Shown piece after piece: positions 35,340 to 46,988 of a DNA stretch of 64,000 nucleotides. Position 1 is the stretch's first letter, and every line of letters starts with the position of its first letter. The notes beneath the pieces are model-generated. The model saw nothing but the letters and a program-made list of their open reading frames with translations, ran no database searches and was not told where the DNA came from. A program made the position numbers and the translations under genes. Source of the DNA: Bactrocera neohumeralis (taxonomy: Eukaryota; Arthropoda; Insecta; Diptera; Tephritidae); contig NC_065921.1 of the NCBI RefSeq assembly GCF_024586455.1, forward strand, positions 68,387,528 to 68,451,527, given 5' to 3'.

Positions 35340-36160
35340 AACAAAACGTTTCCCGCCAGGTGGGATGTCTGAAGGTATGCGCCCCCAAGTGATTAAGTCC
35401 TGACCTCCCTAACGCAAGACAGCCAAGAAGGAAGTGTTGAATTGTTTCCACCTAATCTTCTTCCATACAGCTTCTGCAGATGGCGTCTGGTAGGATTCCC
35501 AGCCTTACTGCGTGGAAGCCAATAGGGCAATGGCGTGTTTGAAGCCCCAAAACTAGGGAAAGGCTGCCTTACTGAGGGCAAAGAGATCACTTGATCTCAT
35601 GCGAACGATCTTGGGACAAAAGACTTTTTCAACAGCGTGTGAAAAAATTGTGGCCCAGCAGTAATAGAATAGGATACGGGAGCACAGATCCGCTCCCATT
35701 CTACCGATAGCGATTCTAGGGGACCTCTTCTTGCTAGCTCATGCTTCCTGCGATTCCGCTGTAGTCTGGCACTCATATCATTCTTATCATAAAGGCACTC
35801 GATGCTATTGATAGCGAGGTTAGGTCTTCGATCAGCTCTGAATTCTCTCATTCTTAATGAGTTGAAGGCTGGAATCGTCTCTCTGCTATCTGAGTCGATG
35901 GTCAATCCTATGAAGGAGGCTGCACTCCGGAGTAGTAAATCTACATTGCAATACTTAGGAAGTTGGAGAAACTGGAGTTGATAAAGAGCTCCTGACGGTA
36001 GACCCCTCCACCTTTGACCCATTCGTGAAGAAGCTCATTGTCCCTTTTCTCCAACGGCTTATTCCCAGCCACAACTCCCTCGGTATATGGGTATAGAAGG
36101 AGCCGCCAGAGTTCGGTTTAGCGACTCCATGATCCAAGTGATCAGACCCGTGCGTTTTTA
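35340..36160 (-). mobile_element. LINE RNase H and 3' region fossil
   Basis: Minus-strand frames give GISRWRKGTMSFFTNGSKVE near 36030 (an RNase H start with N for D in the TDGSK motif), a decayed middle, and a C-terminal tail near 35400-35560 in a CxxC-like context that resembles the zinc-knuckle end of Jockey-group LINEs. Frames are broken many times. The 3' end points to lower coordinates, near 35340. Confidence 0.7.
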
Positions 36161-36584
36161 GGAATTCAGTAGCCTATTCTTTTGCAAAGTTTAACAATAA
36201 CTAAGAAGAAATGGCAACATCTGCAGGACCTAGAAGCTTCAATTCTAGCATACTGTTATTACTTTTATGATAATATACCTTTTGAATAATTAGTTATTTA
36301 ATAAATAATAATTAAACATTATCCTCATTTTTTAGCTTGAAATATTTAAATTTTTTCTAGTACTTATGTACATATTAATAATAAAAATAACATGAAATAT
36401 GAAAAACTTGCAACTGCTTTTATTTAAAATTAAAAAAAGTATTAATATTAAAATTTTTAATTTTTATACAAATTTAGATTGATCATACGTTATTTTGTTT
36501 CAGAAATGAAAATTCAAAATAACGTAAGACCCCTACTATAAAATTTGCTTAATATTTTTATTATTTTTTTCTAAAATATACTTA

Positions 36585-39500
36585 TCTTCTTCTTCTTAAT
36601 TGGCGTAGAAACCGCTTAAGCGATTATAGCCGAGTTAACAACAGCGCGCCAGTCGTTTCTTCTTTTCGCTACGTGGCGCCAATTGGATATTCCAAGCGAA
36701 GCCAGGTCCTTCTCCACTTGGTCCTTCCAACGGAGTGGAGGTCTTCCTCTTCCTCTGCTTCCCCCGGCGGGTACTGCGTCGAATATTTTCAGAGCTGGAG
36801 TGTTTTCGTCCATCCGGACAACATGACCTAGCCAGCGTAGCCGCTGTCTTTTAATTCGCTGAACTATGTCGATGTCGTCGTATATCTCGTACAGCTCATC
36901 GTTCCATCGAATGCGATATTCGCCGTGGCTAACACGCAAAGGACCATAAATCTTTCGCAGAACTTTTCTCTCGAAAACTCGCAGCGTCGACTCATCCGTT
37001 GTTGACATCGTCCAAGACTTTGTCGAGAGAAGACTTTGCTTCTCAATTGCCTACTCAGTCCGAAGTAGCACCTGTTGGCAAGAGTTATCCTGCGTTGGAT
37101 TTCAAGGCTGACATTGTTGGTGGTGTTTACGCTGGTTCCAAGATAGACGAAATTATCTACGACTTCAAAGTTATGACTGTCAACAGTGACGTGAGAGCCA
37201 AGTCGCGAATGCGACGACTGTTTGTTTGATGACAGGAGATATTTCGTCTTGCCCTCGTTCACTGCCAGACCCATTTTCTGTGCTTCCTTGTCCAGCCTGG
37301 AGAAAGCAGAACTAACGGCGCGGGTGTTGAGGCCGATGATATCAATATCATCGGCATACGCCAACAGCTGTACACTCTTATAGAAGATGGTACCTTCTCT
37401 ATTTAGTTCTGCGGCTCGAACTATTTTTTCCAAAAGCAGGTTGAAAAAGTCGCACGATAGGGAATCGCCTTGTCTGAAACCTCGTTTGGTATCGAACGGC
37501 TCGGAGAGGTCCTTCCCGATCCTGACGGAGCTTTTGGTGTTACTCAACGTCAGTTTACACAGCCGTATTAGTTTTGCGGGGATACCAAATTCAGACATCG
37601 CGGCATAAAGGCAGCTCCTTTTCGTGCTGTCGAAAGCAGCTTTGAAATCGACGAAGAGGTGGTGTGTGTCGATTCTCCTTTCACGGGTCTTTTCCAAGAT
37701 TTGGCGCATGATGAATATCTGGTCGGTTGTTGATTTGCCAGGTCTAAAGCCACACTGATAAGGTCCAATCAGTTTGTTGACGGTGGGCTTTAATCTTTCA
37801 CACAGTACGCTCGATAGAACCTTATATGCGATGTTGAGGAGGCTAATCCCACGGTAGTTGGCGCAGATTGTGGGGTCTCCTTTTTTTATGGATTGGGCAT
37901 AGCACACTTAAATTCCAATCGTTGGGCATGCTTTCGTCCGACCATATTTTACAAAGAAGCTGATGCATGTTCAGTTCTACGCCGCCGTGTTTGAATAGCT
38001 CGGCCGGCAATCCGTCGGCTCCTGCCGCTTTGTTGTTCTTCAGGCGGGCAATTGCTATTCGAACTTCTTCATGGTCGGGTAATGGAACGTCTGCTCCATC
38101 GTCATCGATTGGGGAATCGGGTTCTCCTTCTCCTGGTGTTGTGCGTTCACTGCCATTCAGCAGGCTGGAGAAGTGTTCCCTCCATAATTTAAGTATGCTT
38201 TGGGCATCAGTGACTAGATCACCTTTGGGGGTTCTACAGGAATACGCTCCGGTCTTGAAACCTTCCGTAAGCCGCCGCATTTTTTCGTAGAATTTTCGAG
38301 CATTACCCCTGTCGGCCAGCTTGTCAAGCTCTTCGTACTCACGCATTTCAGCCTCTTTCTTCTTCTGTCTACAAATGCGTCTCGCTTCCCTCTTCAACTC
38401 TCGGTATCTATCCCATCCCGCACGTGTAGTGGTCGATCGTAACGTTGCGAGGTAGGCAGCCTGTTTTCTCTCCGCTGCGACACGGCACTCCTCGTCGTAC
38501 CAGCTGTTCTTTTGCACTTTCCGAAAACCAATGGCTTCGGTTGCAGCTGTACGTAAGGAGTTTGAAATGCCGTCCCACAGTTCCCTTATACCGAGTTGTT
38601 GACGAGTGCTCTCAGAGAGCAGGAGTGCAAGCCGAGTAGAAAATCGTTCGGCTGTCTGTTGTGATTGCAGCTTCTCGACGTCGAACCTTCCTTGTGTTTG
38701 GTGGCGCGCGTTTTTTGCTGCGAGTCGATGTTAGGACCTCGGAGCGCACGCACATCTAAAACACTGGAGACGTGTCTTCCGTCTATCACAACATGATCGA
38801 TCTGGTTGGTAGTTTTTCGATCCGGAGACAGCCAGGTAGCTTGATGAATCTTCTTATGCTGGAATCTAGTACTACAGATAACCATATTTCGGACCCCGGC
38901 GAAGTCAATCAGCCTCAACCCATTTGGGGATGTTTCGTCGTGGAGGCTGAATTTACCGACCGTAGTGCCAAATATACCTTCTTTGCCCACCCTGGCGTTA
39001 AAGTCGCCAAGCACGATTTTGACATCGTGGCGGGGGCAGTTTCATAAGCGCGCTCCAAGCGCTCATAGAAGGCATCTTTGGTCACATCGTCCTTCTCATC
39101 CGTCGGGGCGTGGGCGCAAATCAGCGATATGTTGAAGAACCTCGCTTTGATGCGGATTGTGGCTAGACGTTCATTCACCGCAGTGAATGATAGTACTCGG
39201 CGACGGAGTCTCTCTCCCACCACGAATCCTACACCAAACTTGCGCTCCTTTATATGGCCACTGTAGTAAATGTCACAAGGACCTACTCGTCTCTGTCCTT
39301 GTCCCGTCCATCGCATTTCTTGGACGGCGGTGATGTCAGCCTTTGTCTTTACGAGGACATCAACCAGCTGGGCAGCGGCACCTTCCCAATTAAGGGACCG
39401 GACATTCCAGGTGCATGCCCTCAATTCGTAGTCCTTATTTCGTTTGCCATGGTCGTCATCAAAAGGGGGGTCTCTCATCCGAGGCTGGTTGTAGCTCTTC

Positions 39501-39750
39501 ACTGGGGGTGTTTTTTACGTGGCGGGTCCCAAACCCAGCGCACAACCCTTGTAGGGAATGTTTCGCCTTCTCACTTTAGCTCGCCTTCGAACGGATGTTC
39601 TTAGGCTACCCAGAGGATACTTGATCAAAGACCGGAAGTAGTGAGCTGCTTGAGCCATGTGTAAAAGAATCGTTTCTGGCCACTCCCAAGAGAATGGCGA
39701 TCAGAGAACTTTCCTCACTTGCGTGAACTTCTACACATGACTCCATCCTC
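36585..39750 (-). mobile_element. Near full-length RTE-like LINE
   Basis: On the minus strand the order is an untranslated start (about 39750-39500), an apurinic endonuclease domain (39502-38600) with WNVRSLN, VQEMRWTG, CAHAPT, GDFNARVG and QIDHVVID, then a connector (38517-37850), and a reverse transcriptase with FRPGKSTTDQIF, FVDFKAAFDS, GFRQGDSLSCDFF and LLAYADDIDIIG. A C-terminal RLRWLGHVVRMDEN region and the 3' tail TTAAGAAGAAGAAGAT follow at 36585. Catalytic motifs survive, but frameshifts near 39020 and 37850, a 20-bp-scale loss at 38730 and a break at 37015 inactivate it. It lies inside the 39-bp-TIR interval. Confidence 0.92.
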
Positions 39751-39882
39751 CTTCATTAATTCAGATTTGAAAATTGTGTTTCAATATCTCAAGTGGTTTT
39801 CTTTTTATACGGTTTTTTGCTTCTCCTGTAAACCTACGAAAAGTGATGTTACGTTATTTTGCATTTCAGGTGACGATATGTA

Positions 39883-40011
39883 GGTATAACCTTAAATCTA
39901 ATCAAAATATCATTTTTTGGAACATCTTATATACAGGGCTATAGAAATAGCACAAATAAAGTTAGTATAGTAGTTGGAACTTCCATTCATGCTTCATTCT
40001 TATTAAACATA
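39883..40011. other. Short intronic spacer
   Basis: No element recognised between the right terminal inverted repeat and the next DD37D copy. Confidence 0.4.
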
Positions 40012-41097
40012 TAGGGTCCGATAACTAATTAGAAAAACCATAAAATCGGTTTGGAAAATTATTTTTATTTATTTTAAAGTAAAAAATGTGTAAAAATAAT
40101 CATAAATTCAGGACCAATTCACTTTTGCTCGATATGACCACCTTTTGCCTTAACTATGGCCTTGAGACGGTCAAAAAACGAATCGCAAGCTGCCCAAATG
40201 TGACTTGCCGGTATTTTGGCCCACTCACGGACAATGGCTTTCTTCAGCATCTCGAGACTGGTGTATTTTTTACTTCGGACCTTGCTCTCCAAAATGACCC
40301 AGAGAGAATAATCCATTGGATTCGCATCTGGTGAATTCGAGAGTCATTGTGTGGTCGTAATGAAGTTCGGAACGTTGTTTTTCAGCCATTCTTGGTTCAC
40401 TCGCGCTTTGTGAGACGTTGCTGAGTCTTGTTGAAACGTCCATCTGCGGTGACAGCGGCCCAAACCATTATTTGTGGCGGGTGCTGCCTCCTGGTGGCCA
40501 ACCGATGACTTAGATTCTCGTATGAACGGTCGGTCAAGTAAACCTATCGTTTTGAGAGTTTACGAATTGCTCAATTGGACAAATTTTTTGGTCAGAAAAC
40601 ACAAAGTTCGGAATTTGACCGCTTTCGACCAAGCTTCTTACTTTGCTGCTTCGGTGTGAGATCATGGGCCTTTTGGAACTTGTAAGGCTTGACCTTGAGC
40701 TCATTTTTCAATATGATTGGCACTTCGTCGTGGATTTCGCTCAAGTCGCTTCTTCACTTTCGGAACCATCTCACGTGACGTTGCAGTCTTTTGATGACCA
40801 CCTCCATGGCGTTTTGCGATGCTACCAGTATCATTGTAACGAGTGATGGTGCGATAAACAAAAACTTTATTCACATTAAGGTGTTTGAGCTCACGAACAA
40901 TTGCTGGCTGTGATTTTCCAGCTAAATATAAAGCAATCACACTATTACATTTGAATTCCATCGCTGATCACTTTTTTTTGCGTTCACTTTTGGCAAAACG
41001 CTTTTGTACACTTGTGAACAATACTCCGAACTGTCATTCAGCAAATTTATAAATAGCTGCGCGGGGGTCTGAAGATGGTTACACTTCGAGTGCCCTG
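40012..41097 (-). mobile_element. Tc1/mariner DD37D element with internal deletions
   Basis: The right end CACTTCGAGTGCCCTG followed by TA is preserved; the left end is decayed to AGGGTCCGATAACTAAT. The transposase starts at 40961 (MEFKCNSVIALYLAGKSQPA). Compared with 28758-30022, about 125 bp is missing at 40441 (joining the WTF codons to the TADGR region), and another piece at about 40713 (after NPRRSANH). Surviving blocks include LTDRSYENLSHRLA and, near the C-terminus, EMLKKAIVREWAKIPASHIW. It is inactive. Confidence 0.88.
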
Positions 41098-42017
41098 TAC
41101 AAAGGTCAACGAAGTATTTTAAATTGTTTCTTTTTGACGCATTTAATGAGATACTTGCATGTTAAATGTATGCTTGGAAATTAGTCATCATCCACCGAGC
41201 GTCGACCGATATATATTTTAGTTGCAAGCTATGATCGAACCGCTCGATGAATCGAACTAGATTGGAATCACGGTAATTACCCAAAAGCAAAATAAGCGGA
41301 TTTCGGTGACTGTATTACGAAAAATTTTGAGGTTAGACATTGTCTGTTGTTGAAATAATTTTTCTAGAACGCCATCTGAAAATATGCTCTTCCTAGTGGG
41401 GCATGTCACTATTGTCACTGCGACATTAATTTCTCAAAATGCAGTTTGACATTTTATAATTGATCACAAATGTCACTTTCTGCTATGTCAGCGAAATTCG
41501 GTTAAAACGTAGAAAATACAAAACTCACGTAGAAACATTTTTGATTTACTGTACGTTTGTGCCATACCTCATGTACACCTAAGCACGAAGCTGCGTATAA
41601 GAGTACATAGAAAGCGAGATGTCTGCGTAGTGCAGCGACAGTTTGAGTGACAGGACACATGCTTGCATCCTGATTGTTTGTGATGGCGCTCTTGCCACCA
41701 AATCAAAGCGTAATTGGATTTGTGCCTTCACTCAATATTTCAAAATAGTAAAAAATAAAAACGAAAAGCCAATGCAATAGATGCATTTCAATTATTTACG
41801 ATTTAGATTTAAATTCAATGAGCTGTTAAATGCGATCTAGGTCAAAACAAATTTATTTGCATGGTATGCTAAAACCACAATTATATATATGTGTGTATGT
41901 ACTACATATTATTTCTATATATGTATGTATTTGCGAAAGGAAACCACAAACATTAGCAGTTGCCAAACGAAGTACGTAAGAAAAGGCTATCTTTCTTCTT
42001 CACCTTTTTAAAGAGCT
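41098..42017. other. Intronic non-coding sequence
   Basis: No element is recognised. AT-rich, with small TATG-type simple repeats near 41885-41930. Confidence 0.45.
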
Positions 42018-43788
42018 ATCCTAGTTTCAGTAATGCTCGAAAATTCTACGAAAAAATGCGAGGCTTACAGAAGGTTTCAAGACCGGAGCATACTCTTGTA
42101 GAACCCCCAAAGGTGATCTAGTGACCGATGCCCAGAGCATACTTAAATTATGGAGGGAACACTTCTCCAGCCTGCTGAATGGCAGTGAACGCACAACGCC
42201 AGGAGAAGGCGAACCCGCGATGACGATGGAGCAGACGTTCCATTGCCCGACCATGAAGAAGTTCGAATAGCAATTACCCGCCTGAAGAACAACAAAGCGG
42301 CAGGGGCCGATGGATTGCCGGCTGAGCTATTCAAACACGGCGGCGAAGAACTGATAAGGAGCATGCATCAGCTTCTTTGTAAAATATGGTCGGACGAAAG
42401 CATGCCCAACGATTGGAATTTAAATGTGCTCTGCCCAATCCATAAAAAAGGAGACCCCACAATCTGCGCCAACTACCGTGGGATTAGCCTCCTCAACATC
42501 GCATTTAAGGTTCTATCGAGCGTATTGTGTGAAAGATCAAATCGCACAGTCAACAAAATGATTGGACCTTATCAGTGTGGCTTTAGACCTGGAAAATCAA
42601 CAACCGACCAGATATTTACCATGCGCCAAATCTTGGAAAAGACCTCTTCGTCGATTTCAAAGCTGCTTTCGACAGCACGAAAAGAATCTGCCTCTATGTC
42701 GCGATGTCTGAATTTGGTATCCCCGCAAAACTAATACGGCTGTGTAAACTGACGTTGAGTAACACTAAAAGCTCCGTCAGGATCGGGAAGGACCTCTCCG
42801 AGCCGTTCGATACCAAACGAGGTTTCAGACAAGGCGACTCCCTATCGTGCGACTTCTTCAACCTGCTTCTGGAGAAAATAGTTCGAGCTGCAGTACTAAA
42901 TAGAGAAGGTACCATCTTCTATAAGAGTGTACAGCTGCTGGCGTATGCCGATGATATTGATATCATCGGCCTCAACACCCGCGCCGTTAGTTCTGCTTTC
43001 TCCAGGCTGGACAAGGAAACACAGAAAATGGGTCTGGCAGTGAACGAGGGCAAAACGAAATATCTCCTGTCATCAAACAAACAGTCATCGCACTCGCGAC
43101 TTGGCACTCACGTCACTGTTGACAGTCATAACTTTGAAGTTGTAGATAATTTCGTCTATCTTGGAACCAGCGTAAACACCACCAACAACGTCAGCCTGGA
43201 AATCCAACGCAGGATTGCTCTTGCCAACAGGTGCTACTTCGGACTGAGTAGGCAATTGAAAAGTAAAGTCCTCTCTCGACGAACAAAAGCTAAACTCTAT
43301 AAGTCGCTCATAATTCCCGTCCTGCTATATGGTGCAGAGGCTTGGGCGATGACAACAACCAATGAGTCGACGTTACGAGTTTTCGAGAGAAAAGTTCTGC
43401 GAAAGATTTATGGTTCTTTGCGCATTGGCCACGGCGAATATCGCATTCAATGGAACGATGAGCTGTACGAGATATACGACGACATTGACATAGTTCAGCG
43501 AATTAAAAGACAGCGGCTACGCTGGCTAGGTCATGTTGTCCGGATGGATGAAAACACTCCAGCTCTGAAAGTATTCGACGCAGTACCCGCCGGGGAAGCA
43601 GAGGAAGAGGAAGACCTCCACTCCGTTGGAGAAATCAGGTGGAGAAGGACCTGGCTTCGCTTGGAATATCTGAATTGGCGCCACGTAGCGAAAAGAAGAA
43701 ACGGCTGGCGCGCTGTTGTTAACTCGGCTATAATCGCGTAAGCGGTGTCTACGCCAATTAAGAAGAAGAAGATCCTAGTTTTAGTAAT
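42018..43788 (+). mobile_element. 5'-truncated RTE-like LINE with 17-bp target-site duplication
   Basis: The body 42035-43771 is flanked by ATCCTAGTTTCAGTAAT at 42018-42034 and the same word with one change at 43772-43788. The plus strand encodes the RT from AITRLKNNKAAGADGLPAEL (42260) through FRPGKSTTDQIF, GFRQGDSLSCDFF, LLAYADDIDIIG and KIYGSLRIGHGEY to NSAIIA before the AAGAAGAAGAAG tail. About 26 bp are missing after ILEKT near 42640, shifting frame and breaking FVDFKAAFD, so the first catalytic aspartate is out of frame. Two compensating indels near 43600 scramble about 15 residues. It is the youngest-looking RTE copy here. Confidence 0.93.
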
Positions 43789-44129
43789 AAGATATGTGTC
43801 CGATATATACTATATAATAGTTTGTGTCGGAGTATAGACCCAGTTTTGACTATTATTTTATCTTTGACGACGTTGGCATTCGCTTTTCCTTTATTCTTGT
43901 TATGTGAAATCCTTAAATCTTCTCAACATGATCCTAAGTGGCTCCACTGATATTGAGTTGTAAAAAGTTTAAAAACTGGCTCTACCTACCGCTTCTCTTC
44001 TTGGCGCTCTCTACTCTCTTCGGCTTTCTTTTGGTTTCGCTATTTATCATAAGTTACAAACTTAAAATTTGAATAACAAAATATGATATGTAACAGTTCA
44101 AATAAAAAGTCCCCTTCCTACTATAGGAA
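43789..44129. other. Intronic non-coding sequence
   Basis: No element or exon recognised. Confidence 0.4.
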
Positions 44130-45000
44130 AACATATTTCTTTGGCAAAATTCGTTTTTTTATTCAACATAGTTCTCTACTGATTATAGCGACCCTACATT
44201 TGTAGCATTTTGTGGCACAATTTGCCGTTTGCCTCAAAATTGACCTCACTTGTGGCAATCACCTCTTCATTCGATGAAAATTTCTTCCCAGTGAGCATTA
44301 TTTTGTGATGTGAGAACAGGTAATCGTCGGTGGGGGCCAGATTTGGAGAATACGGTGGATGCGGACGTACTTCGAAGCCCGATTCATGGATTTTTGCCAT
44401 CGTTTTCATTGATTTGTGACACGGAGCATTGTCTTAGTGAAATAGCATTTCTTTTTCTTCAAATGCGGCCGTTTTCGGCGTACTTCAAACTGTCCAACAA
44501 CGCTATGTTATAGTCGTTGTAGACGGTCCTTCTTTTTCCAAGGTAGTCAACAAAAATTATTCAAAAATAAAGACGTCATAAACTTGTCAGACGACTATTA
44601 CGTTTTTCCACGCCTTGAAGCGGGTTCATCGTGTGCAGTTCACTCGGATGGCTGTCGATTGGACTTCGGAGTGAAATGATGGATTCATGTTTCAAGCATT
44701 GTCACATATATCCGCTTGAATCCAAATCGACGTTGTTTTCGTCCAAAGGGAGTTCGCGGCACAAACTTTGCACAGAAATAAGAAAGCTTCTCTTTACGAT
44801 CATCCAAAATTATTTTGTGAAAACTCTTTTGATATTCTCGTCGGCAACAACCTGGGCGTCCACTGCGTTTACAGTCTTCAGTGCTCATTTCACCACGTCT
44901 AAACTTAGCATACCAATCCTTGATGGTTGATTTTCCCGGGGCAGTGTCCGGAAACTCGTCATCAAGCCAAGTGTTTGCTTAAACTGTATTTTTTTCTTTC
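44130..45000 (-). mobile_element. mariner (DD34D) transposase fossil
   Basis: Minus-strand frames give MSTEDCKRSGRPG near 44880, HKIILDDRKEKL near 44810, LCAKFVPR near 44760, and the catalytic end GFEVRPHPPYSPNLAPTDDY near 44350 followed by GKKFSSNEEVIA. The central block with the first catalytic aspartate is degraded near 44600-44690. No clean terminal inverted repeats were found, so the limits are approximate. Confidence 0.82.
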
Positions 45001-45796
45001 AAAAAGCAATTTTTTATCAATACAAACTCACCTTAAACCAACGCAAATACAAACTCATAATCCTTAAAATCACAGCTGATTCACTAAAAAGCTGATTTCA
45101 GCGCACAACCACGCTTGGCGTGACACAGATTTTCCTAATCCACAGCGAATACAATAGACAAAATTATATCTCTCAGGTAGCAACAAAAACAAGTAGCAAA
45201 GAGTGACTTGAATTGTATAAGCAACAAAAACTACAATGTGCCCTGCAATCTCATCATAAAACAGTGCGCTGCTTTCAACGCATCAAAAAAGGTGTTTCAA
45301 ATTACGGGCCATTGTTGTAATTGTAGCAATAGCATAAAATTTACTTAATTACCATGGGGAATGCTTGAAGTGACCTTAAGGGAGCGCTGGCAGCCAGTCG
45401 CTGCTTATGGCGCTGGTGAATGAAGCGAAACGAAGCATAAAGCGGGTTAAACTTTGCATAATTTCAGGCGCTCAAGCGCATAAGTAATGCAGAAATAACG
45501 AAAATATTCCGAAGTGCTAAAATACTTGTAGCGCGGTATGCGGCGGCGGGTTTCTGGCGTATCTGTTGTAATTTGAAATGTAAACGCCTGGTCTGCTGCA
45601 GCCAAAGTCGAGCTATTGTTGAAGTTAAATGATTGCATAAGTTAAGGAGATACGAACATTAATATTTTCAACAAATTCACTGTGAAATTTACTAATTTGT
45701 ATTCAGAACTGCGTTTACACGCATTTCTCTGTTTCTACTTTCTCTTGCGATATTTCGTTACTGATTATTTGTTCTTTTTCTTTTTTTCCTTTGCAG
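45001..45796. other. End of the 23.5-kb Cbp53E intron
   Basis: No mobile element is recognised. A strong pyrimidine tract, TTCTTTTTCTTTTTTTCCTT at 45773-45792, precedes the acceptor TTTGCAG ending at 45796. Confidence 0.6.
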
Positions 45797-45852
45797 TTGC
45801 AAGTTTTCGACGCCAACAAGGATGGACGTCTGCAGCTCTCCGAAATGGCCAA
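45797..45852 (+). CDS. Cbp53E: Cbp53E (calbindin-32) internal small exon, 56 bp, with an EF-hand loop
   Basis: The exon encodes LQVFDANKDGRLQLSEMA plus the first two bases (AA) of a lysine codon completed by the next exon. DANKDGRLQLSE is a full 12-residue EF-hand loop (D, N, D, R, Q and E at positions 1, 3, 5, 7, 9 and 12). It follows directly on the DTM end of the 22186-22326 exon. The acceptor is CCTTTGCAG ending at 45796 and the donor is GTGAGT from 45853, phase 2. The short length and the very long preceding intron make accurate exon definition notable. Confidence 0.97.
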
Positions 45853-46082
45853 GTGAGTAAATATACATTACGGCAAGGTTTCTATTGTATTTTTGTTGTT
45901 GCTTGCATTGTATATAAATACAAAATATTTCAATGGGAAGCGCATTCATTTTGACAAGATGGCGGCAAGTGTAAGGAGTGTTCTGGCTGTGACTGCTTGT
46001 AATGATATTGCCGGTTCAGAGTTTGGCGGCTTTTAACTAATTACTTAAATTCGTAATGAATTTTAGATTTGTTGAGTAAATA
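45853..46082. other. Start of the 4,151-bp Cbp53E intron
   Basis: Donor GTGAGT, then AT-rich sequence with nothing recognised up to the mariner insertion. Confidence 0.5.
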
Positions 46083-46988
46083 CAAGGTGCGTTCCAAAGT
46101 AAACAGGACTTAATAAAAAACAGAACAAATGTTTTTTTTTCGGCAAAATTTATTTTATTTTATTTTCCTTCTGCTTCAATACAGCTTTTTGCACAGTCCA
46201 AAAGCATGTCGAACAAGTGTTTTAGCTCGTTAGCAGGTATGGCCGCCAGTATGCCGGTGCAAGCCTTTGGAATGACCTCCACGCATAACGCTTTCCTTTC
46301 ACGGGCAAATGCATTTTTCCGAAAAGGAAGAAGTCGCACGGTGCCATATAAGGTGAATACGGGGAGTGGTTAATGGTTGAAATGTGATTTTTGTTCAAAT
46401 AATCGGTCCTTCGAATGTTGGATTCTGAGCAATTTTTGGTCGTCAGTCAATTTGTGCGGAACAAACCGTGTACACACCTTTCGTAAGCCCAAATGTTCGG
46501 CCAAAATGCAATAAGTCGAAGTTTTGGAGATGTTCAATTCCATTTCCTTGAATTTCAATGATGATTTCGTCTGATTTTTGATGAATTCGATAGAATTTCC
46601 GGTGATTTTGATTGGCACACATGTTGATCGTCATTTATGTCCTCACGACCACTTTGAAAACGTTGAAACCACTCGTGCACTCTGCCACGGGATAGGCAAT
46701 CTTCTCCATAAACTTGTTTCATCAATTGAAACGTTTCGGTAAAAATTTTACCAATTTTAAAACAAAATTTAATGTTGGCTCTTTGTTCGAAGCTCATTTT
46801 CGTACCGATAACACAAACATACTGACACTTAAAACGCAATAACTTCACTTCCAATCAATGAAATGTCATGAAATTCTCACTAGACAATCGATAAAGATAG
46901 CAGATTCTAACGCACCAGTCGACATATAGATGGCGCCACCAGGGGGCGCTAGATTCAAAAAGTCCTGTTTACTTTGGAACGCACCTTA
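46083..46988 (-). mobile_element. mariner element with intact ends and a deleted catalytic core
   Basis: The ends are AAGGTGCGTTCCAAAGTAAA from 46084 and, inverted, TTTACTTTGGAACGCACCTT ending at 46987, with TA on both sides. The minus strand starts at 46796, MSFEQRANIKFCFKIGKIF, and continues with the helix-turn-helix blocks ESRVHEWF-like and SSLKFKEMELNISKTSTYC, then FVPHKLTDDQKLLRIQHSKD near 46410. It then jumps to the last roughly 60 codons near 46370-46180, so most of the DD34D catalytic domain is missing. It inserted about 230 bp downstream of a Cbp53E exon. Confidence 0.92.

Larger units (their letters stand above)
34982..39882. mobile_element. 4.9-kb interval bounded by 39-bp terminal inverted repeats
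   Basis: The outer 39 bp at 34982-35020 (beginning TACATATCGTCACCTGAAAT) are the reverse complement of 39844-39882 at 38 of 39 positions. The word CAAAATAACGT or its complement recurs inside both flanks, at 35003-35013, 35170-35178, 36487-36497, 36515-36525 and 39850-39861, like subterminal binding motifs. Two LINE sequences lie inside (35340-36160 and 36585-39750), so the original element was probably under 1.5 kb and enlarged by later insertions. End fragments recur at 28650 and 63815. No transposase of its own is visible. Confidence 0.78.

Noticed and set aside
39844..39882. TTTTGCATTTCAG followed by GTGACG as a possible recursive splice site in the long intron
   Set aside because: The downstream half is a weak donor (GTGACG) and the word is part of a transposon terminal inverted repeat, so conservation as a host splice site is unlikely.
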